Assembly: GCF_037975245.1 (NCBI RefSeq)
Contig: NC_092566.1
Location: forward strand, 11,065,501-11,129,500
Length of the DNA stretch: 64,000 nucleotides
Reading direction: 5' to 3'
Origin: Apostichopus japonicus
Taxonomy: Eukaryota; Echinodermata; Holothuroidea; Aspidochirotida; Stichopodidae
The position numbers and the translations under genes are program-made. Every line of letters begins with the position of its first letter. The first letter of the stretch is position 1. The notes under the pieces were generated by a model, which was not told the origin of the DNA, made no database searches, and saw only the letters and a program-made list of their open reading frames with translations. This document shows positions 14,501 through 28,439 of this stretch, piece after piece.

Positions 14501-15940
14501 TCTGACAGATTCTGCTTCAAACTTTGAAAAATTATCGAAACGATTTATTATCATCAATCATTCTTCTTCGTGTTGTTTTGTTTATTTTTTTTTTTGGATA
14601 CTATCTATAAATACCTGGTATGAACAACACCCATGCAGTGTTAGAAAATAAAACAATTTTAAGTCTTTCCAAATATCATTGTCATCGTTACGTTGATTGA
14701 TATATCGGCCTCTGTATAGTGGGTTGGTTGTAAGATCTTATTAGTTGTCAAGCGGTCGTAAACGTTGACATCTGGGCCAGATTTGTTTCCAGAGATTTGG
14801 GGGGGGGGGTTACTTTTTGTTGATTGTTTTTTTTTACCAGGTATATACATCAACATAACAACACACAAAATGTCAAAATTCATATGATATGTTATGGGAT
14901 GATTTTTTTTGAAACAATAAATTCATAAAGTTGCATATAAAACCAATTGTTCCTCCTGTCATTGTTTTCTTCTCGCATTTGAAAACACAGTCATTATATT
15001 GGTCAATTGTCGAAGATTGTTCGATAAATAGTCAAATATTCCAGAAAACATTAGAAAGAGATCGAAAAGTTATGATTTATGCAGTTCTATTGGTATTACC
15101 CCCCCCCCCCCCACCACACCACACCACCACCACCTCCCAGGTTTGGCCCAAGAATGGACTAATCGACAAAATGTGCTTTAGGTAATAACTGGAATAAAGA
15201 TTAACATTCTTGATGACGTCATCCTCGAGAAACCATTCTTATTAGTATTGGCCCCAAATGGTTTTACACTTATTTAGCACTTATTGGTGGGATAATACCG
15301 CACTTTAACCTCCCGCTCTCACTTCTACCTAGATGATCGAAGCCCTTACAAAGTTATCAAAGTTATCTTTAATTTCTGATCATCTACTTTATATCTAGAC
15401 ATACTGTACACAGAGAAGGATGCAGTTAGACCTATAAATGCCTCAGTAAGACAAAACACTTTGAGGGAGACAATATAGTGTTTGTTGAAACCCGTACATT
15501 ACTCACCACTTTTGTTTTAGACATTCGAGCGTATTTGGGGGCAATATGATGACATTAAACTGAAATGATGGTCAATGTCGCAAGTCGCAACCATCCATAT
15601 TCTTGCCTTATTACCTAATCCCTACAGTGTACTGCGGATGCGGCATTGTATCATTCGACCTTTGGGGGTTACGGGCGAAAAGTGGTACTAAAGTTTGCTG
15701 CCCACCTCACACTCATGGAGGCGCTGAACTGATAATTGGTTGGTTGGTTGGTGTGACTTAGTGGAGGGTTTCATAGGGTTACACTATACCATGGGGAGGA
15801 CTTAACATGTTTGTGGTTGGCGTCGAATAGTTTAATGTGTGTGTCCATAGTCTGCATATTTGTGTGAACAATATATACAAACGCCTACAGTGGAATTACG
15901 ACCATTCTTACCGGTTTCGAACGTCTGAACATATACAATC
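14500..15940. other. Non-coding interval with simple-sequence tracts
   Basis: No gene is seen. The interval holds a poly-G tract (about 14801), a poly-C/CACCAC tract (about 15100-15135) and a short (TTGG)n run near 15737. Confidence 0.5.
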
Positions 15941-15942
15941 AG

Positions 15943-17180
<1,238 letters not shown>

Positions 17181-17247
17181 GGCTGGATAGCTCACTATTC
17201 AGAGCACATTTAAATCTGAGGTCGCTGATTCAAATCCCATTCTAGCC
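17181..17247 (+). mobile_element. tRNA-like sequence, probable SINE head or tRNA pseudogene
   Basis: The ends GGCTGGA (17181-17187) and TCTAGCC (17241-17247) can pair as an acceptor stem with one G-T pair. A D-arm GCTC...GAGC and a B-box-like GATTCAAATCC follow. The anticodon arm is short and imperfect and the T stem does not pair well, so a working tRNA is unlikely. It is read as a degenerate tRNA-derived repeat. Confidence 0.5.
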
Positions 17248-17635
17248 AATAATAAATTTGCTCCGGTTTCAAATATACTAGGTACAGATCGATACGGACA
17301 TAAGACAGTATTTACCGTAAAACAAAGTATTAAAAGCACACTGTCTGTCGTGAATTGGTCTCTTCACAGTTTAAATTTTCACTTAAAACACCCAGCTCGA
17401 AATCATATAACAACTTATAACGGCAAGAAAACTGCCAATGAAAATGTCCATGCGATCGGTTATGTTCCTTATAGCAACATCGCCTGGGAGTGATGTTTGT
17501 AAACTAAAATATCGTACAGTATACTAATCAATGAGCTTATCATGGACTGGATATATACCAGTCGAGAAACCAAAATCAACGATGTTTCTGTGAAAAGAGG
17601 ACGAAAATAAACATTTGGATTATTTGTCATAGAAC

Positions 17636-17715
17636 TTGTGGTCAGCGATTCGATTCCTACGTTCGCATGATGAGTCCAAGAAGGACGAAACCGGTCGTGA
17701 AGTGAAATTTTTCTG
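17636..17715 (+). ncRNA. Degenerate type I hammerhead ribozyme next to a tRNA-like B box
   Basis: A B-box-like sequence (GATTCGATTCC, about 17648-17658) is followed by parts that fit a type I hammerhead. Stem I is TTCGC (17662-17666) with GTGAA (17697-17701). The conserved turn is ATGATGA (17667-17673) where CTGATGA is expected. Stem II is GTCC (17674-17677) with GGAC (17683-17686). Then come GAAA (17687-17690), a minimal stem III region CCGG and a TC cleavage dinucleotide (17695-17696). The first core base is A in place of the invariant C3, so this copy is probably inactive. Hammerheads inside tRNA-headed short elements are known in animals; assignment of this copy to such an element is inference. 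Confidence 0.6.
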
Positions 17716-18629
17716 GTGTATTGATCTTTAATAATTTGTTATATATCTTTCATACCTCATGCGGCGCATTCATTCCATAAATACGGCTTGGCCTGCCTCA
17801 AAAACGTTATAATTTGTTGTACATTGTCAGCTTTAAAAGTATCAGGTGGACACGATCAGATTTCTGCTGCCTTGACTTAGTTCTTTCCAAAATTTTGCTC
17901 AGCCGAAGTTTGTATCTTGAATATTGTACAAAACTACATATCGCACTCCTTTCTGAATAGAGTTGATCAGGTATACGGATGACCGCTAGTGGCGTGACAA
18001 TGTCGGTCTGCCCGCACGAGGGCCTGTCCTTCGAGTTACTCAGTCACAGGTACAAAACTAAGCAGCCACCCATCCGCCGAAGCCGGTCTACGGACTATGG
18101 GAAGTTTTGAATACCTGATGATTTCATTAATATTTTTACTAATTAATTAATTAAATACTGCTCTGTCTCTTAAACATCTCTCCCGGTACCCACCGATTTA
18201 GAATTCAAACTCAATAAAGAAAAACATGAGGGTGCCATATCCAGGCATATATCTGGAGATGCCAAATATCACTATTAGCATATACCCAGCCCGGTTAACC
18301 ATGGTTTAGCTTTGGCGTAATGTTGACACCCTTTGGAGCCATTACTATTGCTGCACCGGGGCCATGCTTCTCCTTGCTACTCCATTGATGGCCATCGCGT
18401 TTCCTTTCCTTGTGAATTCATTCAGCCCAGTATATTACAGAAAACTTGGCGGAGAAGAGAAGGACCTATAAATTAAAAACGTGAAGTAGACTATAAAGAG
18501 ACAAGCCGCTCGCCAAATATTGTATGTTACACGGATGCTTTGTGTGCAATTAGACTTATTCAAATTTCTGTTTTCTACCCCAATATTCGGAGCAATAGGA
18601 GGTTCATTGAGTCGGGGCCCCCACCGGTA

Positions 18630-18680
18630 CTCAGGGGTTTCCAGTACTCAGGGGTCCACAGTACTCAGGGGCCCCGAGGG
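18630..18680. repeat. Short tandem repeat, three copies of a GTACTCAGGGG unit
   Basis: Three copies of GTACTCAGGGG occur within about 50 bp, about 18-20 bp apart, in a locally GC-rich patch. No further meaning is evident. Confidence 0.7.
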
Positions 18681-19259
18681 TTGATTCGAACATTTTGGAA
18701 CGCAACCCGACCGGCCTCGTGTTGGTCTTTGTTTTGGCGATTTTCTTTTAAATACGACTATTGAATTATAATTATATTTTTATACATCCACTAGTATTCA
18801 TTGGTTGGGCAATATCACACGTTTACCACCCCCCCCCCCTCCCATTCCCCAGCTCTACCTTCTATCTAGATGATAGACGCCCTTGCAAACAAACAACACG
18901 TCCACTTCAACATCAAACCACCATCAGGGATCCGAGCTTGCAACATCAATAGTTCAACAATGCACAACAAAGAATCCATCGCACCCGACAGAGATGATAC
19001 TTATGCAACCAGGTAGACCAACAAAAATTGATCTGTGGGCCTCATGTTTTCTTGTATAGAAATCATGCGTTGGTAGGACATCATCATATTGTAACGTTGA
19101 CCTCGGTCCACTGCATACAAGCACAGTCAACCCAAAATGATGAAGAGAACTTTCTGTGTTGTTTCTTGAAAATCACTTTATTTCTCAAATTTTTACAAAT
19201 GATTATTCTTAATTGGTGAGTCGAAGAACAGCAAGACGGATTTACAGTGTGTCAGTGTA

Positions 19260-19800
19260 TAAAACGGTTTCAAACTTGAGTAATTGCTCAAGAGTAACAC
19301 TGAGCCTGGAAACTAGCAATGACCTATGATGAGCATGTAATAATAACGTATACCTGAGTAAATACATTCACTGGTATCTGAGAAAGTGTCTCACCGGCAC
19401 AGCTACTCGCGAGTAAGTAGAGTATACTAGATAACAATAAGCAGTGTTCTCCCCAGTTCGTATACCCACAGTTGCTCTTGAGAAAGTATCCTATGAGCAG
19501 GTTTCTAGTATGCAGCTAAACATTGAGAAGACAACTGAGCAAACGTCTCAGGAGTAGATTTCTCATAAGTGAGAAATCATAATTTGAGTAGTTATCTCAT
19601 GAGTAGGTAAACGATGAGAAAATATATTTGAGTAGTTATCTCACGAGTAGATGACCAGTGAGTAGATTTCTCATGAGTAGGTAAACGATGTGAAAATATA
19701 TTTGAGTAGTTATCTCACGAGTAGATGACCAGTGAGTAGATTTCTCATGAGTAGGTAAACGATGAGAAAATATAATTGAGTATATGGCTGGCTAACTATT
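19260..19800. repeat. 74-bp tandem repeat within a GAGTAG-rich minisatellite
   Basis: The phrase gagtaggtaaacgatg starts at 19601, 19675 and 19749, a strict 74-bp period. Each unit has sub-blocks ttgagtagttatctca, gagtagatgacc and agtgagtagatttctca. The upstream stretch from about 19270 holds older, degraded GAGTAA/GAGTAG/CTCATGAG pieces, so the array probably grew from a short GAGTAG-type motif. Confidence 0.85.
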
Positions 19801-20739
19801 GAGAAGGTATTTGGCGAGTAAATCAATCGCCAGAGAGACGTCCTTTCACGTGGTATATAATGTAAGGAATTTGATTAAAAGTATTCCAAGTTCGCTAGAT
19901 CGTAAATTAACAGTCTTTCCCAAAATCTAACAGACAAATAACTACCAAATCATGGATAACGATCGTTTTAAAATTGACAACCAACATGTATCATCATGAA
20001 CTTGTTTACTATATACCCCACTTGCGTTCAGTGGCTACGTGACTCTCAGTGGCCTATAACACAATAACGGGTCAACATATCGTTCCTTATTTTCTTAATT
20101 AACACTTTGTTCCCTACATATATTCTGACCCAAATTACTTGATACACAAATAATTACTTAATAACACATTTCTTAGCTCGCTACGTTACGACAAAGCGCT
20201 GCTTCGAACACAGTACCTAACGTTGCAGTATATTAACCAGCCTATCGAACCTAGCCCTTCGTTAAATTCTCCAACTAAGTTTACTCTGAATAAACAACCG
20301 TTTCGTGTCCTAAACTAATTTACGGATCATTGCAACAATTTGTAAGCAATAGGTCATTAATTTTACAGCTAAACGTGTCCCTGTTCAAGTAATTAAACTT
20401 ATATAAGGCCCAATTTACCTATAATTCCGACAACTTACATGTATACGTCTTAACCGCTTGCGTTCTTTCGTTCGACTCCCTAACACATGTGTAAAATCAA
20501 TACAGGTATGTACGGTAATTTTCCATGGAATTTCCAACGTTATAACAATACACAGGAAGCAACGGGTGATGCAATCAGCTGTTCAGTGATTGGTTAGAAG
20601 CCTCTCGCACGACTATATGCAAATATGGAGGTCAATAAACTTTCCCTAAGAAGTTCACCGGCTTATTCCGGTATAAGATAATGATAAAAACATAGAAATA
20701 ATAAACGAACATAGTGAATATAAATTTTCGCTACACCAT

Positions 20740-20990
20740 GTAATTTAGATCCTCCTGCAAGCAAGAACTCGCGAAGAAGCCTCATTGCTTATCAAAGCCA
20801 CAAGTAGACCGAAGTCAGTCTCTTACATTCATACTTAACGTCCATGATTATGAATTGTTAATTGGCAATAACTCTGTAACTGGACGACATACATTAATCT
20901 GGGAGTGACTCGAACCGGGGACCATATTGCCTTGATTCGTATGTATTTAACATTTCTACAGTCTCTCGTTGTAACCTAAGTACATCAATC
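20740..20990 (-). mobile_element. SINE-like repeat, copy 1
   Basis: The block that starts ttagatcctcctgcaagca shares most of its length with 21301-21425. Copy 1 also has, read on the minus strand, a B-box-like GGTTCGAGTCA (about 20907-20917), consistent with a tRNA-derived head at its right end. The A box is weak. Confidence 0.5.
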
Positions 20991-21300
20991 ATTGTTTCAG
21001 ATGACTAATGTATTGTCAGTTGATAAAACATTTCTTTTAAAACGTTAAAGTTTCTCTCTTCGCATGAATGCAGTTTTGAAAACGGTTCTCGCAAGCGGAA
21101 CATTGCCTATACCTATACCGTCACGCACTGATATGTCCAATAGGATGTGGTTACTCAGCCGTGTCTTCCTATCACTCAGATGCGTGACCTTATTTCGGTG
21201 TACAGAAGGACCCTTTATTTGATTCTAAACAAAAATAACATCTTCAGGTGAGAATAGCATCCATGCCGTTACGATGTATATGCGTGTATATGTATGTATG

Positions 21301-21425
21301 TATTTTAGATCCTCCTGCAAGCAGGAACTCGCGAAGAAGCCATAATTGGTTCATCAAATCCGCAAGCTGACTGAAGTCAGTCTCTTAGATTAATATGTCA
21401 ATTGTCAACAGCTCTGTAACTAGAT
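21301..21425 (-). mobile_element. SINE-like repeat, copy 2 (truncated)
   Basis: This is a second copy of the repeat at 20740. It shares gatcctcctgcaagca, actcgcgaagaagcc, gaagtcagtctctta and ctctgtaact, and lacks the tRNA-like end. It follows a TATG-rich stretch. Confidence 0.55.
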
Positions 21426-22118
21426 ATAAATTCCCTTTTAGTATATCGTAAGATTTCTTTAGTCAACCAAGTATAATAACCTTTGTTATACGCGTCATAA
21501 TCTCACCTTGATTCCTTTTTGGAGTTGCAACCGTTTTTTTCAATTGTTTGTATAGAGATGTAATAGGAAAACGTACCTTCACATAAATCTTCCGTTTAGT
21601 TGAATCGTGCACTGGTTATATCCAATTCCGTATTGATGTCTCTTACTACAGCGATTAAAACGGTAAACGAAAACTGAAAAATAATCGATAGTTTCCCCTT
21701 GATTGCAGACAGCCATACAGACGTGCATACTACACCATCTCGGTGATTCTTCAATACACTTTGAGAGTACTTGCTCGTGCCTGGCTATTATTGTATCAGG
21801 TGAGTTGTGTGTTTAGATTAAAGCCATGAATTTCGTTAAATCGCTCATTTATGATGAGAACATATTATACTGTTGGAAGAAAGATATGGTACTATGTGTA
21901 AACAATTATCTCTCAATTAAGAAGAAATCATTATCAGGCAGTTTTGTTTCCGACGCTTAAGTGACCACGAATGTGGGGGAAGTCCACAAGGGCTTACGGA
22001 TTACAACTTTCACGTCGGGTGGCTTCCAATTCAATATTTTGGAATCTTTTCAATTGAGAAAGTCATTTTAGATGGGAAAACCGGAGATTGCTCTTGGGAT
22101 GTTAAACCTATATTACTA

Positions 22119-22213
22119 TAACCTGGTCGGGGATCGAACCCCGAATGTCCCGGTTGCTAACCTCATTGCTTCAAATACCACAGCCTGGAATCACTCGGCC
22201 ACAGCACCGGTTC
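22119..22213 (-). mobile_element. tRNA(Leu/Ser)-like SINE head
   Basis: Read on the minus strand it begins GGTGCTGTGGCCGAGTGATT, an A-box region typical of leucine or serine tRNAs, and ends with the perfect B box GGTTCGATCCC followed by a complementary C-rich arm. The region between is longer than in short-arm tRNAs and the 3' acceptor half does not pair. It is read as a tRNA-derived repeat, not a working tRNA. Confidence 0.55.
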
Positions 22214-22891
22214 ACCATTCACCAAAAACTCATCCATGAACATCGAAATATTAAAATAGATTTGCAAATGAAACAATGATTCTAGATTTAGGTAAATGTA
22301 TGCATCTATGTGTGAGTAGAGGCTTGGTGAACTTGTTTGCTTTTTATTTGTTTATTTACATAGTAAAATGACACAAACACTCTCTTCTCCTTGCGTTATG
22401 TTCGGCTTGGTAGTTAACCCCTCTTTTCCCCCAGCACAATGAAGCACAATATTTTCCATTCCTCGTCAACGTGAATTACTTAGCGAGAGGAAATGTGTGT
22501 GTGCGCGTGTATTTGAGGGGAGGGGTGGGGGAGGAGCGAGGAGTTACCAATCGAAACACTAAACCATCACGACACCATCCAGGATATTTTGGCTTAGTAT
22601 CTCCCCCCCCCCCCCCCTTCCTCATCTCCTATTATCTAGCCAATTTACTTAAACTTTTACTAAAACTATTGCTTTCTGTTACTATTATTCTCGACGCATT
22701 GTAGCCAGAAAATAGGGTTATGTTTAAGCTATAGGGGTCTTTGCTGGCTGACCATGGTTACCAAACAAACTTCGATATCATCCCGTTCCTTTCCTCGCTA
22801 TACCAGTATATCAAATAAATATGTTACGTTCGATAGATATATTAAAATTAGGTACATTCAATTGACTTAATATTTCAATTTTTTTATAGCC

Positions 22892-25243
22892 ATGGACGGT
22901 AAAGATTTGATTTCTCAGACCCAGGAAAGTAGTTTAACGATTTCTGGAAGGAAGAAATGGTCCGTTTCGTTTTGGATGATTCTACAGTTTCTTTGGCTTC
23001 CTCATCCGAATGCCGTACAATATAAAAGGAAGTGCTTGAAATGTCGATTGCGCCAGGTAGAATCTTTACCCCTAGGTGAAGAGTCCATTAATTCAACCAC
23101 GCCGCTAACTGAGTCGTCAACGTATCAAACATTCTTAATTCGCCAACAACAGAACGAGACATGTTCCGTTTGTGATACACTCTGGTGGGATTTTCATCGC
23201 CGAACGGTAAAATACAACGAGATAGATATTGGTAAATTGCATGGGATTATAAGCACTATGCTGGATTTAATTAAATAATTTATTTATTCATTGCAATGGA
23301 AGGAAATGACACAATTTCGCAAGCTACATCGTTAAGACCGAGATAAAGATACTATACAAGAGAAGGGACCTAAGACAGGCTAGCCGCGAAAGTGAAAGTA
23401 GTCCTAGGCCTAGCGGTCGTAAACAAAACAGAGAGATTTGATTGGCGCATGATCTGTTGGGTGTGGCTTGCGAATTTTGATTGAAGTTTGTAGAATCTAC
23501 GGACTCGTTAACAAATCTGTCGAATTTTATTCAGGTCAAAATTTTTAACGACAGAAAACTCAATAAATATAATGAATATCGATATGAAACTTGCATAGAA
23601 CGGTGTCATTTTCACTGTGCTTTTAGTGCAGGAAGCTCAGAGGTCGAAGTTTAAATTTGAACAAGTACTGAGAATTTTATCCTTTTTATTACTAAAACAT
23701 GGGAAAAGTAAGAGCAAATTTAAAAAAAAACAGCTTATAACTGATTTTGTTTGTCAAATCTTTTACTGCTTTGTGATTTACAGGTGCTCAACCCTGGTGC
23801 CATTGCATGAGCGGTGTCATGTCCTCCGTGATGTTGTTGATACTTCTCAGCGTGAATATATGTTACTTGGGATTTGTCTTAACGATGGCATGGGCTGATT
23901 CTGGTCAAATTCTACACTTGCTTAATAAATTTTCCTTTATTCTTGTGTTGTCATCGTACCCTTTCATGGCATGCTGTTCCAAGCTGAACGATTACATTCA
24001 AGGGAGAATCCCTTGTCTTTTGTGGTCTAGAACTTTCAACATTCGTTTTATAGTTACGCGAGCACAGTATGTGGACTGGAAGCATGCAGGTGAGAGTTCT
24101 TAATGTGTCCTTTAGAAATAACATTATCATTGCTATCAATGTAAGATGATTTCTTCTATTAACAAACCCTTAAGTTAACAATCCATTAATTTAAGGTTTC
24201 CTTGTTGGACAATTCAGTTACATAAGACATATCTTAAAGACGAAAACAATCTTCCACACTGTTTGTTGAAAACTCCATCTCTCAAAATGCTCTCCCTAAC
24301 TCGACATAACGAACATTCAATGAAACGTATTTTGACTGTCAATTTTTCACTTACTCCAAGAATGAATCACAGTAAGTGATCTGTAATGTCATTATGACGA
24401 ATTTTCTACAATCCACATATTCACTGTTCTTCTACTGATATTCTTGTTGATTTGTCCTGATACTTTCTGAATGCTTAATTAACATAATTCGCTCTTTCTA
24501 AATTTCATTTATTAACAGGTCTTCCAGGAAAAAAGTTTCTCTTCCTTTGTATCGTCTGGCCTGGCCTTTTATCCCTGTATCGATCATACCTCTTACTGAT
24601 AGTTGGGTGTCAGTCGACCTTCAACTCCAACCAGGCTTTCAAAATGTTCGTTTGCGTTTTTGTTTTCGTTATGATGGTCACGTGGGGTCTATTTATATAC
24701 CTTATCTACTTTATCCGTCTTTCATTTCACCGACAATTTCGTCATCTTCTCCTTTACCTCAACGAATTCCAGGGAGAGATTGACCTCTGTCGAGATACCA
24801 TTCACAATGTCTATGCCGAATTCAATTGCTTTCGCAAATGTTGTAACATTCATGTTATGGTAATGTTTCCGGCGCTTATTTTGGGCATAGCAACAACCGT
24901 CACATGGCAGTATATGCAAAGTGATGATTGGTCAGGTAATACTGAAAACAGGAATCATGAGAAGCAATTACAATACTTGGGATGGAACGTAATTGCAATG
25001 GGAGTGTCTTTGATATTGATCGCAACCGGAGGGTTAGATGTAAACGCTGTTGAAGCTAACTTTAACTCCAATGTTTTGCATCTACAATCTGAGCGTTATG
25101 AGAAATTTTGGAAGGAAATTATCCATCAGATTGTTGTAGTGTCAAAAGTATCTAACAGTATTCGAATGTCTATAATATTCTCTATTCTTGGTAGTTACAT
25201 GGCACTTCAGTTTCAAGACCAAGACCTCAAACTTGTTTGTTGA
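22892..25243 (+). CDS. Gustatory-receptor-like seven-TM protein, copy 1
   Basis: Three coding exons, 22892-23231, 23784-24089 and 24519-25243, join in frame (phase 1 at both introns, GT-AG) to give about 456 residues. Residues 1-113 are a hydrophilic N-terminus with two cysteine pairs, C48-x2-C51 (CLKC) and C91-x2-C94 (CSVC), followed by DTLWW and TVKYNEIDIG. Seven hydrophobic segments follow: about 124-148, 163-181, 221-243, then one ending in YLIYFIRLSF, one around FPALILGIATTVTW, one around VSLILIATGG, and the last around FSILGSYMALQFQ. A long loop with HRQFRHLLLYLNEFQGEI and a late RYEKFWKEIIHQI helix are conserved across the cluster. The final segment has S-Y-h5-Q, close to the TYhhhhhQF signature of insect-type gustatory receptors. 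Echinoderm GR-like genes are known, but the family call is inference; the gene model is strong. A splice acceptor (tatag) sits 2 nt before the ATG, so a 5' UTR exon lies upstream. Confidence 0.78.
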
Positions 25244-28200
25244 TTATTGAACGGAAAGGGCACTCTATGTAAATCGCGTTAAAATTATCTTTCTGTTTCA
25301 AAGAATACTGTGAACGGAATGTTAGGAAATTGTGCGATACTGTTACTTGTCAATCCTTTTCAATTTTTTGTTACAGTTTTTGTACTTTTCATTGTAATTA
25401 TATTTAAAATGCGTTGAAAACAGCGAACATATGATTACATATGTAGGTGTACTTTTAATCTCAGTGTAAAATTCAGACATCCATATGACTCCCATCCGTA
25501 TGTAGACCTACATGACGTACACAAGTTTTCTTTTGACGAGGTGGCCTCCTGCTGCATGTGAGTGACATAAGGGTTGTTAAACTCCCGTAAATTATCACTG
25601 CAGGCATCGTACCTTACAAGATAATGTTATGTCATGAGGATATCATTGTAGCACCCTCAATACTTCCCAATAGTAAAGTTTATAGTTTTAGAAGACTATT
25701 AGAAATTTATGAGTTCATCTTTGAATTTTTACAAGATCCCTCGGGAGCCTATTCACTATCATGGTGCATACCTCGTGTATATCACTTGTGAACGTATACT
25801 TGCTAGTTCTGGGTTGGCAATGTGTACACGGAATATAACAGCCCTTATTAAGTGTAGTTTAGTATTTATTATTTTGATCTCCTGTGATGTCAGAATGTAA
25901 ACAGAATGTATTTAATATTTTAGCGTTATTTACCTGTAACGGCTATAAGTGGTCTACAGGTGTATTCATTTTTATTGGGATCTGTGTAAATCATGTGTCA
26001 TTTTAACTGTTGTGTAGTAGTATGGGTTGATAGGGTTGATTATGGCACTAACAATGCCCTCAACCATCATCATCTTATGTGTGTATTATTTAGTTGGTAC
26101 TAAGTGTCGCCTATTCGAGTTATGTTTAGATCCCATGATGCAATGATACACTTTTACTAGTTGCCATCCATGATGATCATATTATAGCCGAACTTTCTGT
26201 GAACGTTAATGTTGAAAGAGTTGTAGCAATATGTTAGTAGACATATTGATGTAATGTGTATTTTTGTGGACCGAGGCACTATTGAAGTTGTTTTGTTAGA
26301 ACATTAGCAATGATTAGCTGTCTTTATCCCTATTAGTTACTCTTAATTAGTACACACTCCATCTGACCAGATATAGCAGATAGGTCAGGTGATATAGTCT
26401 CTGCTTTGTAGCCTACTGCATATGTTAGTCTTAGGGGATGCTTAGGTGTCGCGCAGCCTAACAAAATGTGTTAGTTGCCACGGCAACCTGTGGTCTAAGT
26501 CACTACTTGAGTATGGGTTAAAGTGGTTAGTGTACTACTTGTTGTTATAATTACTAAATGAGGCATTTCCCCGTTAGTATATATCGTTACTTTGAGACGT
26601 TCCAATAAGTTCAACATGATGAGACTGCGAATGTGTGTTAGCTCGATTTAATTGTTTTCACCCAGTGAGGGTATATCTGTAGTGGAACTAAGGTAATCAG
26701 AACTTTTGCGACGTTCCTAGATTAGTACTGCAGCTATGCCGACCAGGGATTGTTGAACACTATGTTATGTGAGCAACATATGCAAGTTATTGTATGTTTA
26801 ACGACCAGTTGTATATTATTGCATATGTTTCTGAAGGTTCACATTTATTATTTATATATATTTGATAGTTATACACTTATTGTCATGGTATGGTAAAATG
26901 CACAATGTTTCACTTTGTATGAGGTGATCAGATTGAATCTGATATATGGTATTTGGTTAGTTTTGTCACCCTCTAGTTATTAGTATTGTGTACTTTTACA
27001 TGCATTAGGTAGGAGAGTCCACGCAGCCATGTCAAATTGGACTTTGTATGTATTATTTCATATTTCATACTAATTTTATTTTTGCTTATTAGTTAGATGA
27101 ATTATTGCAGGAAATTGTTAAGCCCTTGCTCTTTGTAGATATTGTATTGTAATTATTATGCGTTGGCAATGTTAGTAATGTAAGGTGACCATTCACCAAG
27201 ACATTCCAAGCTGCTATTCATCTGCATTAGAAACAAGATAGAAGACTATAGATATTAAATACATTAATTTCCATATAGTATTATGGTTACTGATATATAT
27301 ATATATATATATATAACACCTTCCTGAGGGATTGGCCAATGTTCGCGCTAAACGACGTCCTTATGAGAATCTGTTAGACGCCGGCAACCCCCACTCATGG
27401 TCATGTGGTCCGAGGGAACGGAAAAGATCTACGTCTTGCCCTTAGATGTACTCACAGACAGAGGGACCATTATGCACGATTGAGATGGGCTCGCTTCTAC
27501 ACTAGCTGATTTAGTAGTATTAGTAGAGCTTAAACGTTCGTTAAATTTGAATAACTGTTAATAATTAATTAATCATATATGTAAGTATTCACACTTGTAA
27601 TACATATTTTACTTCATGGTAAATAAATAGTATTTACCCTGAGGATTACCATGAGAATATTGTGTTTGAACTCATTTAGATTTACTTGTAGTTATATCCT
27701 CCCAAAGGTAGAGCGACTCATTGCAGATGTTGGACTCCGCTTCACTTGATCAACTGTATCGTGATCGTTGGTTACAGGTACATGCCGGTTCTTTAACTAT
27801 ATGCTACATTATCATTCAAGTTTATTTTTGTGTGTATTATCATATTATTTATGGAGTAACCAAACAAACATGTCGATAGCTTTGTAAGTGAGCCACCAAA
27901 TATCAGCTTAATTCACGTGAATTGCACGCCTTGCTTGATCCAGCTTTGTGGAAACCCATGCAGGCAACCACAGAAAAAATCTCATTGAGCCTCAGTCTTT
28001 GAAATCTTACGGTGATGGTTATTTTGTTTTGTTATACACAGCCCGCTAATAACTGTAGGTTGTGTTCGAAATTAAATGAAAAATCTATTTTGTATTTAGG
28101 TCTAACATGGAGCAGACAAAGGCTGTAACATGCACAGATCTCTTAAATAGTTTGGATAGTATCCAAACTTAACACTTATGGGTCACGCAAAAGAGAAAAT

Positions 28201-28430
28201 TTAATTGGCTTGTTAGCTCAATCAAGATATTTGTAAACTTATTACTCCCTATAAAAAAGGATGTCTCTGCAAGTAAAGTAAGTTTTAGTGTTTAGAGTAT
28301 ATTTCTTTACGAAATATATATTATTTGGTTTGTCCGGGGTCAAAACAACATTCAAATTTGGATTAATGTTGTTTTTAGCCAATGTTTAGCGTATGTCGAT
28401 GAACTGAAAACATGTGAACTCGATACTACA
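25244..28430. other. AT-rich non-coding interval, possible LTR-like remnant
   Basis: No gene is seen. From about 25930 to 27780 the sequence is long, AT-rich and stop-dense, with stretches that feel like a retroelement terminal repeat, but no second copy or primer-binding site was found. A short (TA)n tract lies at 27294-27314. The part 27784-28222 recurs between receptor copies 3 and 4. Confidence 0.35.
27784..28222 (+). repeat. 435-bp repeat, copy 1 (second copy at 51433-51869)
   Basis: Starting at gccggttctttaactatatg and ending near ggctcaat, this segment matches 51433-51869 almost base for base, with small differences. It lies downstream of receptor copy 1 here and exactly between the two halves of the segmental duplication there. 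It has no coding potential. Confidence 0.85.
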
Positions 28431-28439
28431 AGTTCCCAC

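Noticed and set aside
17181-17247. Functional tRNA gene
   Set aside because: The acceptor stem pairs, but the anticodon arm is shortened and the T stem does not pair.
24547-24783. Second plus-strand frame in exon 3 of the receptor copies (also at 45865 and 52038)
   Set aside because: It is out of frame with the conserved GLPGK...TM7 reading and ends within the exon in each copy.
25930-27780. Solo LTR
   Set aside because: The texture is suggestive, but no matching second copy, target duplication or polypurine tract could be fixed.
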